Shown: in pieces, positions 55,721 to 64,000 of the stretch
Numbering within the stretch: position 1 is the stretch's first letter
How the letters are laid out: every line of letters begins with the position of its first letter
DNA from: Microvirga makkahensis
GTDB taxonomy: Bacteria; Pseudomonadota; Alphaproteobacteria; Rhizobiales; Beijerinckiaceae
NCBI RefSeq assembly: GCF_009830105.1
Contig: NZ_WURB01000018.1
Location: forward strand, 1-64,000
DNA: 64,000 bases
Direction: 5' to 3'
The notes under the pieces: generated by a model
The model's input: the letters and a program-made list of their open reading frames with translations, nothing else
What the model was told of the DNA's origin: nothing
Database searches by the model: none
Position numbers and translations under genes: made by a program

Positions 55721-56112
55721 CCTGCTCGGCCCGGCGCCAGCACACGGCGTCACCTGATCGGCCCCCGTTACCCAGAATCCGCCATAACGCCAGGCTCCGG
55801 ATGCGAGAGTATAGCCGCCGTTAGACAAACGACCAGCACGAGCCATCCGCGGACCTTCGCAAGTTGAGGGCGGTGACTGTTGAGCTCCATCCGGCATTGT
55901 TTCAGGTTGGCGGATCCCCAACCCAGAGAGCCAGGATCCCAGCGAACCCGATCGTTGCGTCATAACATTTCGCAACATATCGACTTTCCTTGCCTTGGGC
56001 CCTAGCAAGTTGTCTGTTGACCATTAACCTGTTCCGCAACCCTCCAGATGTATTCTCTACAGCAATGGGTAAAATGACGAATAAGGGCCCTAACCAATGC
56101 GGCTGAGAAGAG
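55721..56112. other. Upstream region of the large GGDEF-EAL gene
   Basis: No gene. The last 120 bases are AT-richer and should contain the promoter. I cannot pick out clear -35 and -10 hexamers. Confidence 0.35.
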
Positions 56113-59007
56113 ATGTCCCGCGGCGGATCTAGGTTTTACGATATGCAGTTGAAGAACAGCCTCGCCTCTGTCCAATTCAGTAGCGTGGCCGAGGCTTTGG
56201 AAGTAATTCTGAACGGCATTGCGCAACCGGTTATCGTCAAAGACCGCGCTCATCGCTTCGTGTATCTGAATGACGCCGCGTGTCTTCTGATCGGACACTC
56301 CTGCCAGGAACTGATCGGCCGCGTGGATCACGACTTCCTGCCGAAGGACCAAGCCGACAGCTTCTGGGCAGTAGATGACGAGGTCCTCTCAACCGGTCAC
56401 GATCGCGAGGTCGAGGAAGTCATCACAGCGGGCGATGGCACTGTTCGCACCCTGATCACCCACAAGCGTCTTGTTTCACTTCCAGGGGCGACGGGAGAGG
56501 AGTCCTTCATCGTCGCGGTCATCTCCGACATCACGGAACTCCGGCGGGCCGAAGCGGTGTTGCGCGAGAGCGAAGAGAACTATCGCTATTCCGTCGAGCT
56601 GAATCCGCAGATCCCCTGGACGGCCGATCCGCACGGGAAAATCATCAGTGCCTCTTCGCGCTGGCATGAGCTCACGGGGATGCCCGTTGAGGAGGGGCTC
56701 GGCCGTGGGTGGACGGCCGCTCTGCACCCGGACGATCTGCCGCCGACACAGCAGAACTGGCGGCACTCGGTCACGAACGGCGATCCGTTCGATGCAGAAT
56801 ACCGGCTGCGTCTAACCGATGGTAGCTTTCGATGGTTCCGGGCTCGCGCCACAGCACGGCGCGGCGAAGATGGCACTATCGTTCGGTGGTACGGCACGCT
56901 CGAGGACATCCACGAGAGCAAGCTGGCTACCCAAGCGCTCCGCGAGCGGGAACGTCAACTTGCGACCGTGTTCGGCCAGACCATGGTCGGCATCCTGCAT
57001 CGTGGCTTGAACAACGAGGTGCTGATGGTCAATCAGCGCTTCTGCGACCTTGTCGGACGATCCCGGGAAGAGCTCGACGGTCTCCCGATGAAGGACTTTA
57101 CCCATCGGGAGGACTTCCCGCGGAACTTGGCCGTGTGGGAGGAAAACGGGGAGCGCGGCACGCCGTTTCAGATCGAGAAACGATACGTCCGGCCGGATGG
57201 TACAGCGACCTGGTGTGCGGTCAATGTTTCGTTCGTTCAAGATGAACACGGCCGGGTGATCTCAACCATCGCGGTGGCGCAGGATATCGACGAACGCAAA
57301 CGAGCGGAGGAACAGTCTCGCGCGAGCCAGGAGAACTTCCGCTATCTGGTGGAGCTGAACCCACAGATCCCCTGGATTGCAGACCCGGATGGGCGAACCA
57401 TAGAGATCAGCTCCCGTTGGTTGGACCTGACAGGTCTGTCCCGCGAGGAGGTGCTTGCCGAGGATGGCTGGGCCAAAGCCGTGCATCCCGACGATCTGGA
57501 ATCGGCAACGCGGAAGTGGGCCCATTCCGTTGCCACGGGCGAGCCGCTTGATGATGAGTTCCGCCTGCGCGCGGCCGACGGGAGCTATCGCTGGTTTCGC
57601 GCACGGGCGACAGCTCGACGTGACGAAACCGGTGTGATCGTTCGATGGTACGGGGCGGAGGAGGACATCCATGACAGGAGGCTTGCGGAGGAGCGCCTTC
57701 GGTGGGCTGCATATCATGATCCTTTGACCGGTCTGCCGAACCGAAGACTCTTCCAGGAGCGGCTCCAGCAGGCGCTCGATCAAGCCGCGGCGGCACACCG
57801 AAGGGTCGGCTTGCTGATCATCGATCTGGACGACTTCAAACAGATCAACGACAGGTTCGGCCACGATGCCGGGGACGCGGTCCTGAAGGCGTTCGCCCAG
57901 CGGCTCCAGAGTGTCGCGTCAGATCCCGACGATGTGGCCCGCCTTGGCGGAGACGAGTTTGCCATTATCCTGCCCGATGTGGCGAGCGAGGCGGACGTCG
58001 CCCGCGTTGCGAGCGACGTCATTGCCCAAGCTTCCAAGCCGCTGAGCGGAAGCAACATAGGACGAGATTACCGTGCGAGTGTTGGAGGGGCCATTTCCTC
58101 TGACCTGGGTACAGAGCCTGATGAGCTTCTGAAGCAGGCGGATCTCGCGCTCTATAGCGGCAAAGCTGCCGGGCCGGGCCTGTTCAGGATGTTCAAACCG
58201 GCCATTCGGGAAGAAATGCAGCAAACCACTTCGGCTTTGCGGCTGGCCCAAAAGGCGCTCGAACTCGACTGGATCATTCCGTTCTACCAGCCGAAAATCA
58301 CGCTGGGCACCGATGCCATCGCGGGCTTCGAGGCGTTGCTGCGGTGGCACCACCCTCGTCTGGGGCCGCAGCCTCCCAGCGCCCTTGCCTCTGCCTTCGA
58401 TGATCCGAGGCTTGGCGTCGCCATCGGCGAGCGGATGCTTGCCCTTGTCCTGAGGGACTTGCGCTCGTGGCTCGACGCGGGTCTCGATGTCGGAACGATT
58501 GCCATCAATGCCTCAGCCAGTGAGTTTCTCAGTGGCGACTATGCCGAGCGGGTGCTCCATCAACTCCGGCTGGCCGGGTTGCCGGCAAGCCGCCTTGAGA
58601 TCGAGGTAACCGAGACGGTGCTCGTCGGGCGAGAGGCGACATACGTGGAGCACGCCTTGCAGACCTTGAACGCTGCGGGAATGAAGATCGCTCTTGACGA
58701 TTTCGGCACGGGATACGCATCTCTGACGCACCTGAAGAAGTTTCCCGTCGACGTCCTGAAGCTGGATCGGTCCTTCATTGGCAGCCTTGAGAAGGAATCC
58801 AGCAATGCGGCGATTGTCAAAGCCGTCCTTGATCTTGGCCGGAGCCTGGATATTACGGTGATTGCCGAGGGCATCGAGACCTCAGCACAAGCTGCCTTCC
58901 TTCGGGAGCAAGGGTGCGATCTCGGCCAAGGTTACTTTTTCGGAAGGCCGATAGCTGCTGACGCCGTTCCGCCGTTCGTCCAGACATGGCAGGAAAAAGT
59001 GATCTAA
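56113..59007 (+). CDS. Multi-PAS GGDEF-EAL cyclic-di-GMP enzyme
   Basis: A 964-residue soluble protein. Four PAS domains come first (about 25-150, 155-280, 285-405, 410-535). PAS 2 and PAS 4 are near duplicates: NPQIPW(T/I)ADP, SSRW.(E/D)LTG, HPDDL and YRWFRARATARR or FRWFRARATARR occur in both, each with a PAC tail. GGDEF follows (NDRFGHDAGDAVL, ARLGGDEFAIIL; no RxxD site) and then EAL (FEALLRWHHP, INASASEF, IEVTETVLV, LDDFGTGYAS, LKLDRSFIG, AEGIETSAQ), with all key residues kept. It should make or break c-di-GMP in response to cytoplasmic signals. PAS ligands are not predictable. Possibly linked to EPS control. Confidence 0.92.
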   Translation: MSRGGSRFYDMQLKNSLASVQFSSVAEALEVILNGIAQPVIVKDRAHRFVYLNDAACLLIGHSCQELIGRVDHDFLPKDQADSFWAVDDEVLSTGHDREVEEVITAGDGTVRTLITHKRLVSLPGATGEESFIVAVISDITELRRAEAVLRESEENYRYSVELNPQIPWTADPHGKIISASSRWHELTGMPVEEGLGRGWTAALHPDDLPPTQQNWRHSVTNGDPFDAEYRLRLTDGSFRWFRARATARRGEDGTIVRWYGTLEDIHESKLATQALRERERQLATVFGQTMVGILHRGLNNEVLMVNQRFCDLVGRSREELDGLPMKDFTHREDFPRNLAVWEENGERGTPFQIEKRYVRPDGTATWCAVNVSFVQDEHGRVISTIAVAQDIDERKRAEEQSRASQENFRYLVELNPQIPWIADPDGRTIEISSRWLDLTGLSREEVLAEDGWAKAVHPDDLESATRKWAHSVATGEPLDDEFRLRAADGSYRWFRARATARRDETGVIVRWYGAEEDIHDRRLAEERLRWAAYHDPLTGLPNRRLFQERLQQALDQAAAAHRRVGLLIIDLDDFKQINDRFGHDAGDAVLKAFAQRLQSVASDPDDVARLGGDEFAIILPDVASEADVARVASDVIAQASKPLSGSNIGRDYRASVGGAISSDLGTEPDELLKQADLALYSGKAAGPGLFRMFKPAIREEMQQTTSALRLAQKALELDWIIPFYQPKITLGTDAIAGFEALLRWHHPRLGPQPPSALASAFDDPRLGVAIGERMLALVLRDLRSWLDAGLDVGTIAINASASEFLSGDYAERVLHQLRLAGLPASRLEIEVTETVLVGREATYVEHALQTLNAAGMKIALDDFGTGYASLTHLKKFPVDVLKLDRSFIGSLEKESSNAAIVKAVLDLGRSLDITVIAEGIETSAQAAFLREQGCDLGQGYFFGRPIAADAVPPFVQTWQEKVI

Positions 59008-59318
59008 CGGTAGGCCTGCCTCAGGAAAATTCCCTTTGAATTCATAGCCGTCCGGCTCCATTGGAGCTTATGAGCTTTGCAGCTCAAGCGAACAACCAAG
59101 TTGCATCTGCCCACTCCTCCATACGCGGATCTGCGCACCGGTCGCTCTGCGCCGCCTAACTCTACAAGCTCTACTAACTCTACACGCTCTAAATGACAGA
59201 GCCTTCTCGAACGTGGGGAGGTCTCCATTGGGCCAGAATGCAACGTGGAGCGGACCCAACGAAGGTCCGCCCACGCCGCTAGAGTGGAACCCGAACAGGA
59301 TCGGTCTCGTGCCGGTTG
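59008..59318. repeat. Intergenic space with an 18-bp tandem repeat
   Basis: CTAACTCTACAAGCTCTA at 59156-59173 is followed directly by CTAACTCTACACGCTCTA at 59174-59191, with one difference. The rest shows nothing recognisable. The space separates the convergent ends of the GGDEF-EAL and NUP-family genes, and no T-tailed hairpin is visible. Confidence 0.5.
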
Positions 59319-60341
59319 TTATTGCCGGGGCAGTGGCGGCACGCCGTTTTGCCACTCGGGCCAGTGCGCCACGATATGATCAACCATCCGGCTTCCGACC
59401 GCAGCGATGTTGTCAACGGTCTCGGCAAACCCGCCAGCGGTCTGGCCTGGCGCCGGATCGAGATGCTGGAGCGTGGTCTCGTTCGGGTTGCCCTGGTCGA
59501 AGTTCACGGCGCCGCGAAGGCTCAGGAGCCGACGATCGCCCAGCGTCCGCTGGACGACCTGGGCGATGGCGGCCGCCTCCATCTCGGTGATCAGGTAATC
59601 ATCTGCGCCATAGAGCTTGGCGATATACTGCGCCTGGGCGGACATGCCAGGTCCGTGGAAGAAGGTGTCTCCGGTCATGTGGGTGCCGGTCTTCACCGCC
59701 GGCGCCTGCCGAGCGGCCTTCTGCGGATAGCGCAACCGATAGGATCGCGCGGAATCCGAGTCCTTCAGGTTGCTCTTGCCCGTGAGATGCATCGCCCAGG
59801 CGACGAGATCGGGATTGAGCTGGAACAGCCGGACCTTCTCGTAGCCTTTGCGCGGCATGAAGGTCGGAGCGCCCGGCTCCCCTTCCTCCGGAGCCCAGCG
59901 GTGGCCGAGATCGTAGTCGACCAGCCACGTTGCCCAGCTCACATCGGCGATGGTGCCACGCTCGGGCGGGGTGCCGGCGACCCCGCTGATGATGAAGTAG
60001 GTTTGCGACATGTCGAACTGCGGGCTTAAGATGATCGCCTGAACCGACGAGGACGACGCGACCTTGCCCATGCCGAGGACAGATCCGCAGACCCCATCAT
60101 CGTTGCAATAGACCGGATTCAAGGCTCCTCTGACTGCGACGGGCTTGCTCTGGCCGAAATAGCGCTCGTACCAGTGCTGGAACTCGCCGGCCCGGTCCCC
60201 GGTGTTCTGCCCGATTTCGAACATCGAGCCAATGAACACCTTTACCTTGATCGGCTCATCAGCCAGGGCAGGCGATCCGGCGCTGATCATGAGCGAGATC
60301 GCCGCCATCGCGGCGATCCGGAGCATTCTTGGAAATGGCAT
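59319..60341 (-). CDS. NUP-family (purine nucleoside permease) exported protein
   Basis: ATG 60341 lies 8 bases after AGGA; 340 residues with a signal peptide (cut after PALA, near residue 27). The mature part (KVKVFIGSMFEIGQNTGDRA, NDDGVCGSVLGMGKVASSSS, TYFIISGVAGTPPERGTIAD, FHGPGMSAQAQYIAKLYGAD, ITEMEAAAIAQVV) follows the NUP family, related in fold to nucleoside phosphorylases. The E-M-E segment is like the nucleoside-binding site of such phosphorylases. Despite the permease name it has no membrane helices beyond the leader, so a periplasmic nucleoside-binding or hydrolysing role is likelier. Confidence 0.85.
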   Translation of the reverse strand: MPFPRMLRIAAMAAISLMISAGSPALADEPIKVKVFIGSMFEIGQNTGDRAGEFQHWYERYFGQSKPVAVRGALNPVYCNDDGVCGSVLGMGKVASSSSVQAIILSPQFDMSQTYFIISGVAGTPPERGTIADVSWATWLVDYDLGHRWAPEEGEPGAPTFMPRKGYEKVRLFQLNPDLVAWAMHLTGKSNLKDSDSARSYRLRYPQKAARQAPAVKTGTHMTGDTFFHGPGMSAQAQYIAKLYGADDYLITEMEAAAIAQVVQRTLGDRRLLSLRGAVNFDQGNPNETTLQHLDPAPGQTAGGFAETVDNIAAVGSRMVDHIVAHWPEWQNGVPPLPRQ

Positions 60342-60806
60342 CGCAACAATCCTTAGTAAGAGAGATGCCCGGAATAATCCGGTCGCTGGCATGCTCGAAG
60401 ATCGAAGAATGGGCAAATGGCGAATTTTTGGCCGTCTACCTGCTGCATCTTCAGAGTTTGGCTCCCAGGAGGACGAGTCCTGTAGCGACGCGGCAAGGCT
60501 GCGGGACGTTCTGTCGAGTCGCGATCAAAGGTTTTGTTGCAGCTTTGAGGCTTGTGCCGCCAGAGCTACGGGGTGAGGGTAGCAAGTGGGCCTGGCGGTG
60601 AAGCAGAGTGACAACAACGCCCTGGTCCGGTCAGGGCCTCAAGAGCTTCACCTCCGACTCGCAGGCGCTTTCTGGTGATGAGGCGATGGCGATGATCCGG
60701 ACGGGACGGGTCGTCGGTGTACCACCCAATGACATGGGGCTCAGCGCGACTTCATTGCTACCCCATTCAGCCAGTCGTGTAACCTGCGTCCCTGTCAGGC
60801 CTTCGT
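60342..60806. other. Space without a supported gene
   Basis: Nothing recognisable before the IS1182-type fragment; probably decayed DNA plus the promoter region of the NUP gene. Confidence 0.4.
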
Positions 60807-60970
60807 TTGACCTGCGCCAGAAGTTGCAACGGAACCAGCGGCGCCCATGCCGAGCAGATCGGTCGCGATAACCACCAGGTGCTCGCCGCGATCGTAGCAC
60901 CTAGGGCACGGGCTTGGCTGCGCGAGATCCCGGCTGTTGAGCTGCTGCGCCAAATCTGGATCCGGAACTT
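60807..60970 (+). mobile_element. IS1182-family transposase fragment
   Basis: The plus-strand frame reads GRDNHQVLAAIVAPRARAWL, then REIPAVELLRQIWIRNFQ, which matches the internal D-G-H-x-LL-A...AP-x-APAWLRE-(I/V)-PAVE-x-LR-(R)-(V/I)-W segment of IS1182-type transposases. Only this segment is present; it runs into the 3' end of the amidase gene on the other strand. Confidence 0.55.
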
Positions 60971-62398
60971 TCAACTTATCAACGATGTTCCAACTCCGGG
61001 ACCTGAGCCCTTCCTTCCCATTTGAAAGCCAATTGCTGTTTCGAGGACCTGACAGACCTGCATGACCAACTCGTCGGCAAAGCGGGGGGCCACCACCTGC
61101 AGGCCGATCGGCAACCCTTCTGGCGACGAGGCGCAAGGAAGAGATGCCGCAGGCTGCCCGGTGAGATTGAAGGGAACAGTATAAGGCACTGCGTCAGTCC
61201 AACGATCATAGCCCGCGCTGTTATAGATCACATCGGCGGCCGGCGCCGTATGGGGCGTGGTGGCGGTCAGGAGGATCGGAAACCGCTCGTGCAGCGCTGC
61301 CATCACTTCATAGAGCTTAGCCCGAGCGATCTCAGCCTCGTGGAGGGCCTTGCCGCTGACGCTTAAACCCTCCTCCGCCAGAGTGCGGAAACCCGGCTCG
61401 ACGAGATCCCATTGCTCGCGCGGCACGTCCCTCAGACGGGCACCGAAGCCAGCCTTCCAATGATCTATGAACGTCATGTTCATGTGCAAGGGCGCGATCA
61501 CCGGCCCGACTTCCTCGACCTCCGCGCCGAGATCGCGCGCGAGTGCAACCGCGTCGCCGATAGCGCGCGCGACATGAGCGTCCGGCTCGATTCCTTGCAG
61601 CGCGGGGGAGTAGGCGATCTTCAATCCCCTGATTCCGGAATCGGGGTTGGCGAGCCATTCGGCTGGCGGCGGCGGTGCGGCATAGTAGTCTCGACCATCA
61701 GGGCGCGCCAGTATCCGTAGCATTGTCGCCGCATCGGCTACCGAGCGGGCGATTGGACCGTTCGACGCGGTGGTGCAGAACAATCCATATTGCCGGTGTG
61801 GAACGCGCCCGAAAGTTGGCTTGATGCCAAAGAGGCCGCAAAAGCTCGCTGGGATCCGGATCGAGCCGCCGCCGTCGTTGCCCAGTGCCAGCGCTCCCAC
61901 GCCCGCCGCCAGTGCCGCGCCACCGCCGCCGCTGGAGCCTCCCGAAGAATAGTCAATGTTCCAGGGATTGCGAGTTATTCCGCGCAGCTTGCTGTCGGTT
62001 GTTCCTTTCCAGGCAAATTCCGGAGTCGTTGTCTTGCCGAGGAAGACGACCCCCGCTTCCCGCAGACGAGCCACGGCCGGGGAGTCCTCAGATGCAGGAC
62101 GGTCCGGTGTCGTCAAAGATCCATGGCGAGTTGGCAGGCCGGAGATGTCGAGATTGTCCTTTATCGTGACGGGCACACCGTCAAGTTCGCCGAGCGGCGC
62201 GCCAGCACGCCAGCGCACCAGAGCGGCCTCCGCCTGCTTCAACGCGAGATCCGGTGTCAGAAGCTGGAAGGCGGCGAGTTTGGGGTCGATCGCCATGGCG
62301 CGGTCGAGATGCGCCTGGGCGACCTCGACGGGCGAGAACGCACCCGACCGGTAACCGGCGGTGAGTTCCTCAACGGAAAGAGAAAGGACGTCCGCCAT
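60971..62398 (-). CDS. Amidase signature family hydrolase
   Basis: ATG 62398 overlaps the stop of the preceding peptidase gene (TGATG), so the two are coupled; 475 residues. The amidase triad is present: K80 in VTIKDNLD, cis-Ser S155 in SSGGSSGG and nucleophile S179 in GNDGGGSIRIPAS. Downstream segments (GLFGIKPTFGRVP, NGPIARSVADAATMLRIL, LKIAYSPAL) are typical of bacterial amidases near GatA. There are no gatB or gatC neighbours, so tRNA amidation is unlikely. The M20 partner suggests breakdown of an N-acyl or amide compound. Confidence 0.9.
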   Translation of the reverse strand: MADVLSLSVEELTAGYRSGAFSPVEVAQAHLDRAMAIDPKLAAFQLLTPDLALKQAEAALVRWRAGAPLGELDGVPVTIKDNLDISGLPTRHGSLTTPDRPASEDSPAVARLREAGVVFLGKTTTPEFAWKGTTDSKLRGITRNPWNIDYSSGGSSGGGGAALAAGVGALALGNDGGGSIRIPASFCGLFGIKPTFGRVPHRQYGLFCTTASNGPIARSVADAATMLRILARPDGRDYYAAPPPPAEWLANPDSGIRGLKIAYSPALQGIEPDAHVARAIGDAVALARDLGAEVEEVGPVIAPLHMNMTFIDHWKAGFGARLRDVPREQWDLVEPGFRTLAEEGLSVSGKALHEAEIARAKLYEVMAALHERFPILLTATTPHTAPAADVIYNSAGYDRWTDAVPYTVPFNLTGQPAASLPCASSPEGLPIGLQVVAPRFADELVMQVCQVLETAIGFQMGRKGSGPGVGTSLIS

Positions 62399-63681
62399 CA
62401 CGCTTCCTCCACGCCGCACCAATCAGCCACGAAAAGTGCAATGGTCTGGGTCACCTTGCGCAGAGATTCGAGTTCGACGCGCTCGTTGAAGCCGTGCATC
62501 TGCTCCGATTTCGCGCCGAAGCACAGGCTCTGGATGCCGTGGTTGAGGCCATAGAACCGCGTATCCGTAAGCCCGGTGAAGACCGCGTCGTCCGGGAGCT
62601 TACCGCCATAGACTTCACCATAGGCGTTACCCAGCACGGCTTCAGATTCCTCCGCGCCTGTCAGCTCGAATCCATCGGAGAGGAAGCCGGACCAAACGAC
62701 TTGCGGCGGGTTCTGGGCCAAGAATGGGTGGGCCTTCGCGGCGTTCTCGACGCAAGCCAGAATTTCCGCCTGGCTTTCAGCGATGTTCCACCCAGGTAGG
62801 ATCGCGATGCGGCAGTCGACATCGCACCACGCAGGCACGCTGGATGCCCATTCACCACCCTGAATGATGCCCGGGTTGAAATTGACTGGGTGCTCGAGCG
62901 TTTTGAACCACCGGTCGTTCTTCGCCCGCTCGTTCCATTGCGCCTCGAGCCCTTCAAGCGCGTGAATCAAATGATATGCAGCCTTGATCGCGTTTGAGCC
63001 GGATCCTGCGTGCGCCACGTGGGCAGGTTGTCCGCGCACCTTGAGGCGGAACCAGATGACACCGACCTGCGACCGGATTAGTTTTCCATCGGTTGGCTCC
63101 GGAATGAGGCAGCAATCCGCGCGATAGCCTCGCTGGAGCGTCGAGAGCGCGCCGAGGCCTGTGCTCTCTTCCTCGATGACGGATTGGAAGTGAATGCGAG
63201 CCGTCGGCCTTAGACCGGCAGTCTTCAGAGCGTCGAGAGCGTAGAGTGCCGCGATGGTGCCGGACTTCATGTCACCAGCACCTCGGCCGTAGAGCCAGCC
63301 ATCCTTCTCCACCGGCACGAAGGGGGAAGTATCCCACATATCCAGTGGCCCCGGAGGGACGACATCGCAATGGCCCTGGAGGATCAGGGATCTGCCCCTG
63401 TCGTGGATCGGACGGAACGTGCCGACAACCGTGCGGGCATGGGAGAAATCGTGCTCAACCGGTCCATAGCCTGGAAGATCCTTAAGGCAGTTTATATCGA
63501 TATACCAGTCGTCCACCTCATATCCGCGCTGGCGCAGCAGGTCGCCGATCATGTCCTGGCATGGTCCCTCCGCGCCGCGCGTGCTCGGGATCGCCACGAA
63601 ATCCTTCGTGATGGAGATCTGCTCCTCGAAGCGCGCGTCGACAGCATCCCGGATGCGGCGGGAAAACTTGGAATCTACCAT
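62398..63681 (-). CDS. M20-family metallopeptidase (ArgE/DapE/ACY1 type)
   Basis: I choose ATG 63681 (MVDSKFSRRIRD), with AAGGA 8 bases before it; 427 residues. The two-zinc ligands can be followed: H in LQGHCDVVP, D in GRGAGDMKSG, E-E in IEEESTG, E in LIPEPTDG and H in EQMHGFNERV. The dimerisation insert is present (VRGQPAHVAHAGSGSNAI). It should cut an N-acyl amino acid, carbamoyl or small peptide bond. It is coupled to the amidase and lies near a branched-chain-type permease, so the set may take up and hydrolyse an amide-type nutrient. Confidence 0.9.
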   Translation of the reverse strand: MVDSKFSRRIRDAVDARFEEQISITKDFVAIPSTRGAEGPCQDMIGDLLRQRGYEVDDWYIDINCLKDLPGYGPVEHDFSHARTVVGTFRPIHDRGRSLILQGHCDVVPPGPLDMWDTSPFVPVEKDGWLYGRGAGDMKSGTIAALYALDALKTAGLRPTARIHFQSVIEEESTGLGALSTLQRGYRADCCLIPEPTDGKLIRSQVGVIWFRLKVRGQPAHVAHAGSGSNAIKAAYHLIHALEGLEAQWNERAKNDRWFKTLEHPVNFNPGIIQGGEWASSVPAWCDVDCRIAILPGWNIAESQAEILACVENAAKAHPFLAQNPPQVVWSGFLSDGFELTGAEESEAVLGNAYGEVYGGKLPDDAVFTGLTDTRFYGLNHGIQSLCFGAKSEQMHGFNERVELESLRKVTQTIALFVADWCGVEEA

Positions 63682-63796
63682 AGCATCAGTCCTTTTCCTC
63701 TCCATGAGCGCGTTCCGCCTGAAGTCCGCGCCATCCCTGTTCCATTCCGTCCGAGGCATCACCCCCGCATGGTGTTTCATCCGCCGCGTATTGGCC

Positions 63797-64000
63797 TCAG
63801 GTCGGTATCTTCCCTGTAGTCTGTCTACGCAGGAAGCCTAGCCGCATGCTGGCGAGCCCCTTGGGCAGGAACATCACGATCAGGACGAGGAGCACACCGT
63901 AGATGAGCATGCGGTACTCGCCGAAGCCGCGTAGCCATTCCAGTCCCAAGGTCAGGATGAACGCGCCGATCGTCGGACCGAGCAAGCGCCCGATGCCGCC
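63797..64000 (-). CDS. C-terminal part of a LivM-type branched-chain amino-acid ABC permease (partial)
   Basis: The frame enters from the right edge and stops at 63797, about 67 residues. GGIGRLLGPTIGAFILTLGL, EWLRGFGEYRMLIYGVLLVL and IVMFLPKGLASM are the last helices of LivM proteins (the G(G)xGxxxGP loop, then EYRML-(I/V)YG, then LP-(K/R)-GL). It is upstream of the peptidase on the same strand, so the two are probably part of one operon. Confidence 0.85.
   Translation of the reverse strand, partial: GGIGRLLGPTIGAFILTLGLEWLRGFGEYRMLIYGVLLVLIVMFLPKGLASMRLGFLRRQTTGKIPT

Noticed and set aside
1..64000. tRNA, rRNA, CRISPR array, phage integrase or attachment site
   Set aside because: I looked for conserved tRNA arms, regular direct repeats with spacers and integrase motifs and found none that I can support.

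Overview
The window reads as a chromosomal stretch of a GC-rich alphaproteobacterium of the order Hyphomicrobiales. Rhizobium-type exopolysaccharide (EPS) genes, a DUF6894 protein, PF04392 solute-binding proteins and many decayed insertion sequences would suit Methylobacteriaceae such as Microvirga or Methylobacterium. The genus is inference; there is no rRNA or housekeeping marker here, and I saw no tRNA gene or CRISPR array.

Layout. (1) 1-3,400 is a graveyard: two broken PF04392 solute-binding-protein genes, an IS3 orfA remnant and a frameshifted hypothetical. (2) 3,493-32,898 is a Wzx/Wzy-type EPS locus: outer-membrane export protein (6288), polymerase (8705), chain-length tyrosine kinase (11395), initiating sugar-phosphate transferase (14800), six glycosyltransferases (10079, 16842, 17977, 19219, 26419, 30089), a methyltransferase (28998), flippase (31423) and two related beta-helix proteins (3493, 15508), one with RTX repeats and one with a Sec-type leader. 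(3) Inside it, 20,382-26,418 holds a carrier protein, an adenylating ligase, an acyl-CoA-dehydrogenase-like flavoenzyme and, divergently, an MBOAT-SGNH fusion. (4) 33,473-43,667 is an uptake and catabolism cluster for a peptide- or amine-like compound: binding protein, two permeases, a double ATPase, FAD oxidase, RidA, cupin, a dehydrogenase with one in-frame stop, and an XRE-cupin regulator. (5) 43,700-60,970 is accessory DNA: IS6 remnants, an arsC pseudogene, a chemoreceptor, two GGDEF-EAL proteins, a WYL regulator with a GST, a GNAT, a FloR/CmlA-like exporter and a NUP-family protein. (6) 60,971-64,000 has an amidase, an M20 peptidase and the end of a LivM-type permease.

Main discovery candidate: the ligase/carrier/dehydrogenase trio has the architecture of the PltF/PltL/PltE (PigI/PigG/PigA) pathway that turns L-proline into carrier-bound pyrrole-2-carboxylate. 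The ten ligase pocket residues read D-L-F-Y-L-A-L-V-C-K, one position from the proline code I remember for PltF/RedM. With the MBOAT-SGNH fusion alongside, the arrangement resembles a Dlt-type (DltA/C/B/D) aminoacylation machine re-tooled to put a pyrrole ester on an exopolysaccharide. I know of no described system of this kind; that is an inference from sequence alone.

An interrupted palindrome (GCTA-GTT-TAGC and variants) recurs in four intergenic spaces of the EPS locus and may mark a shared regulator.
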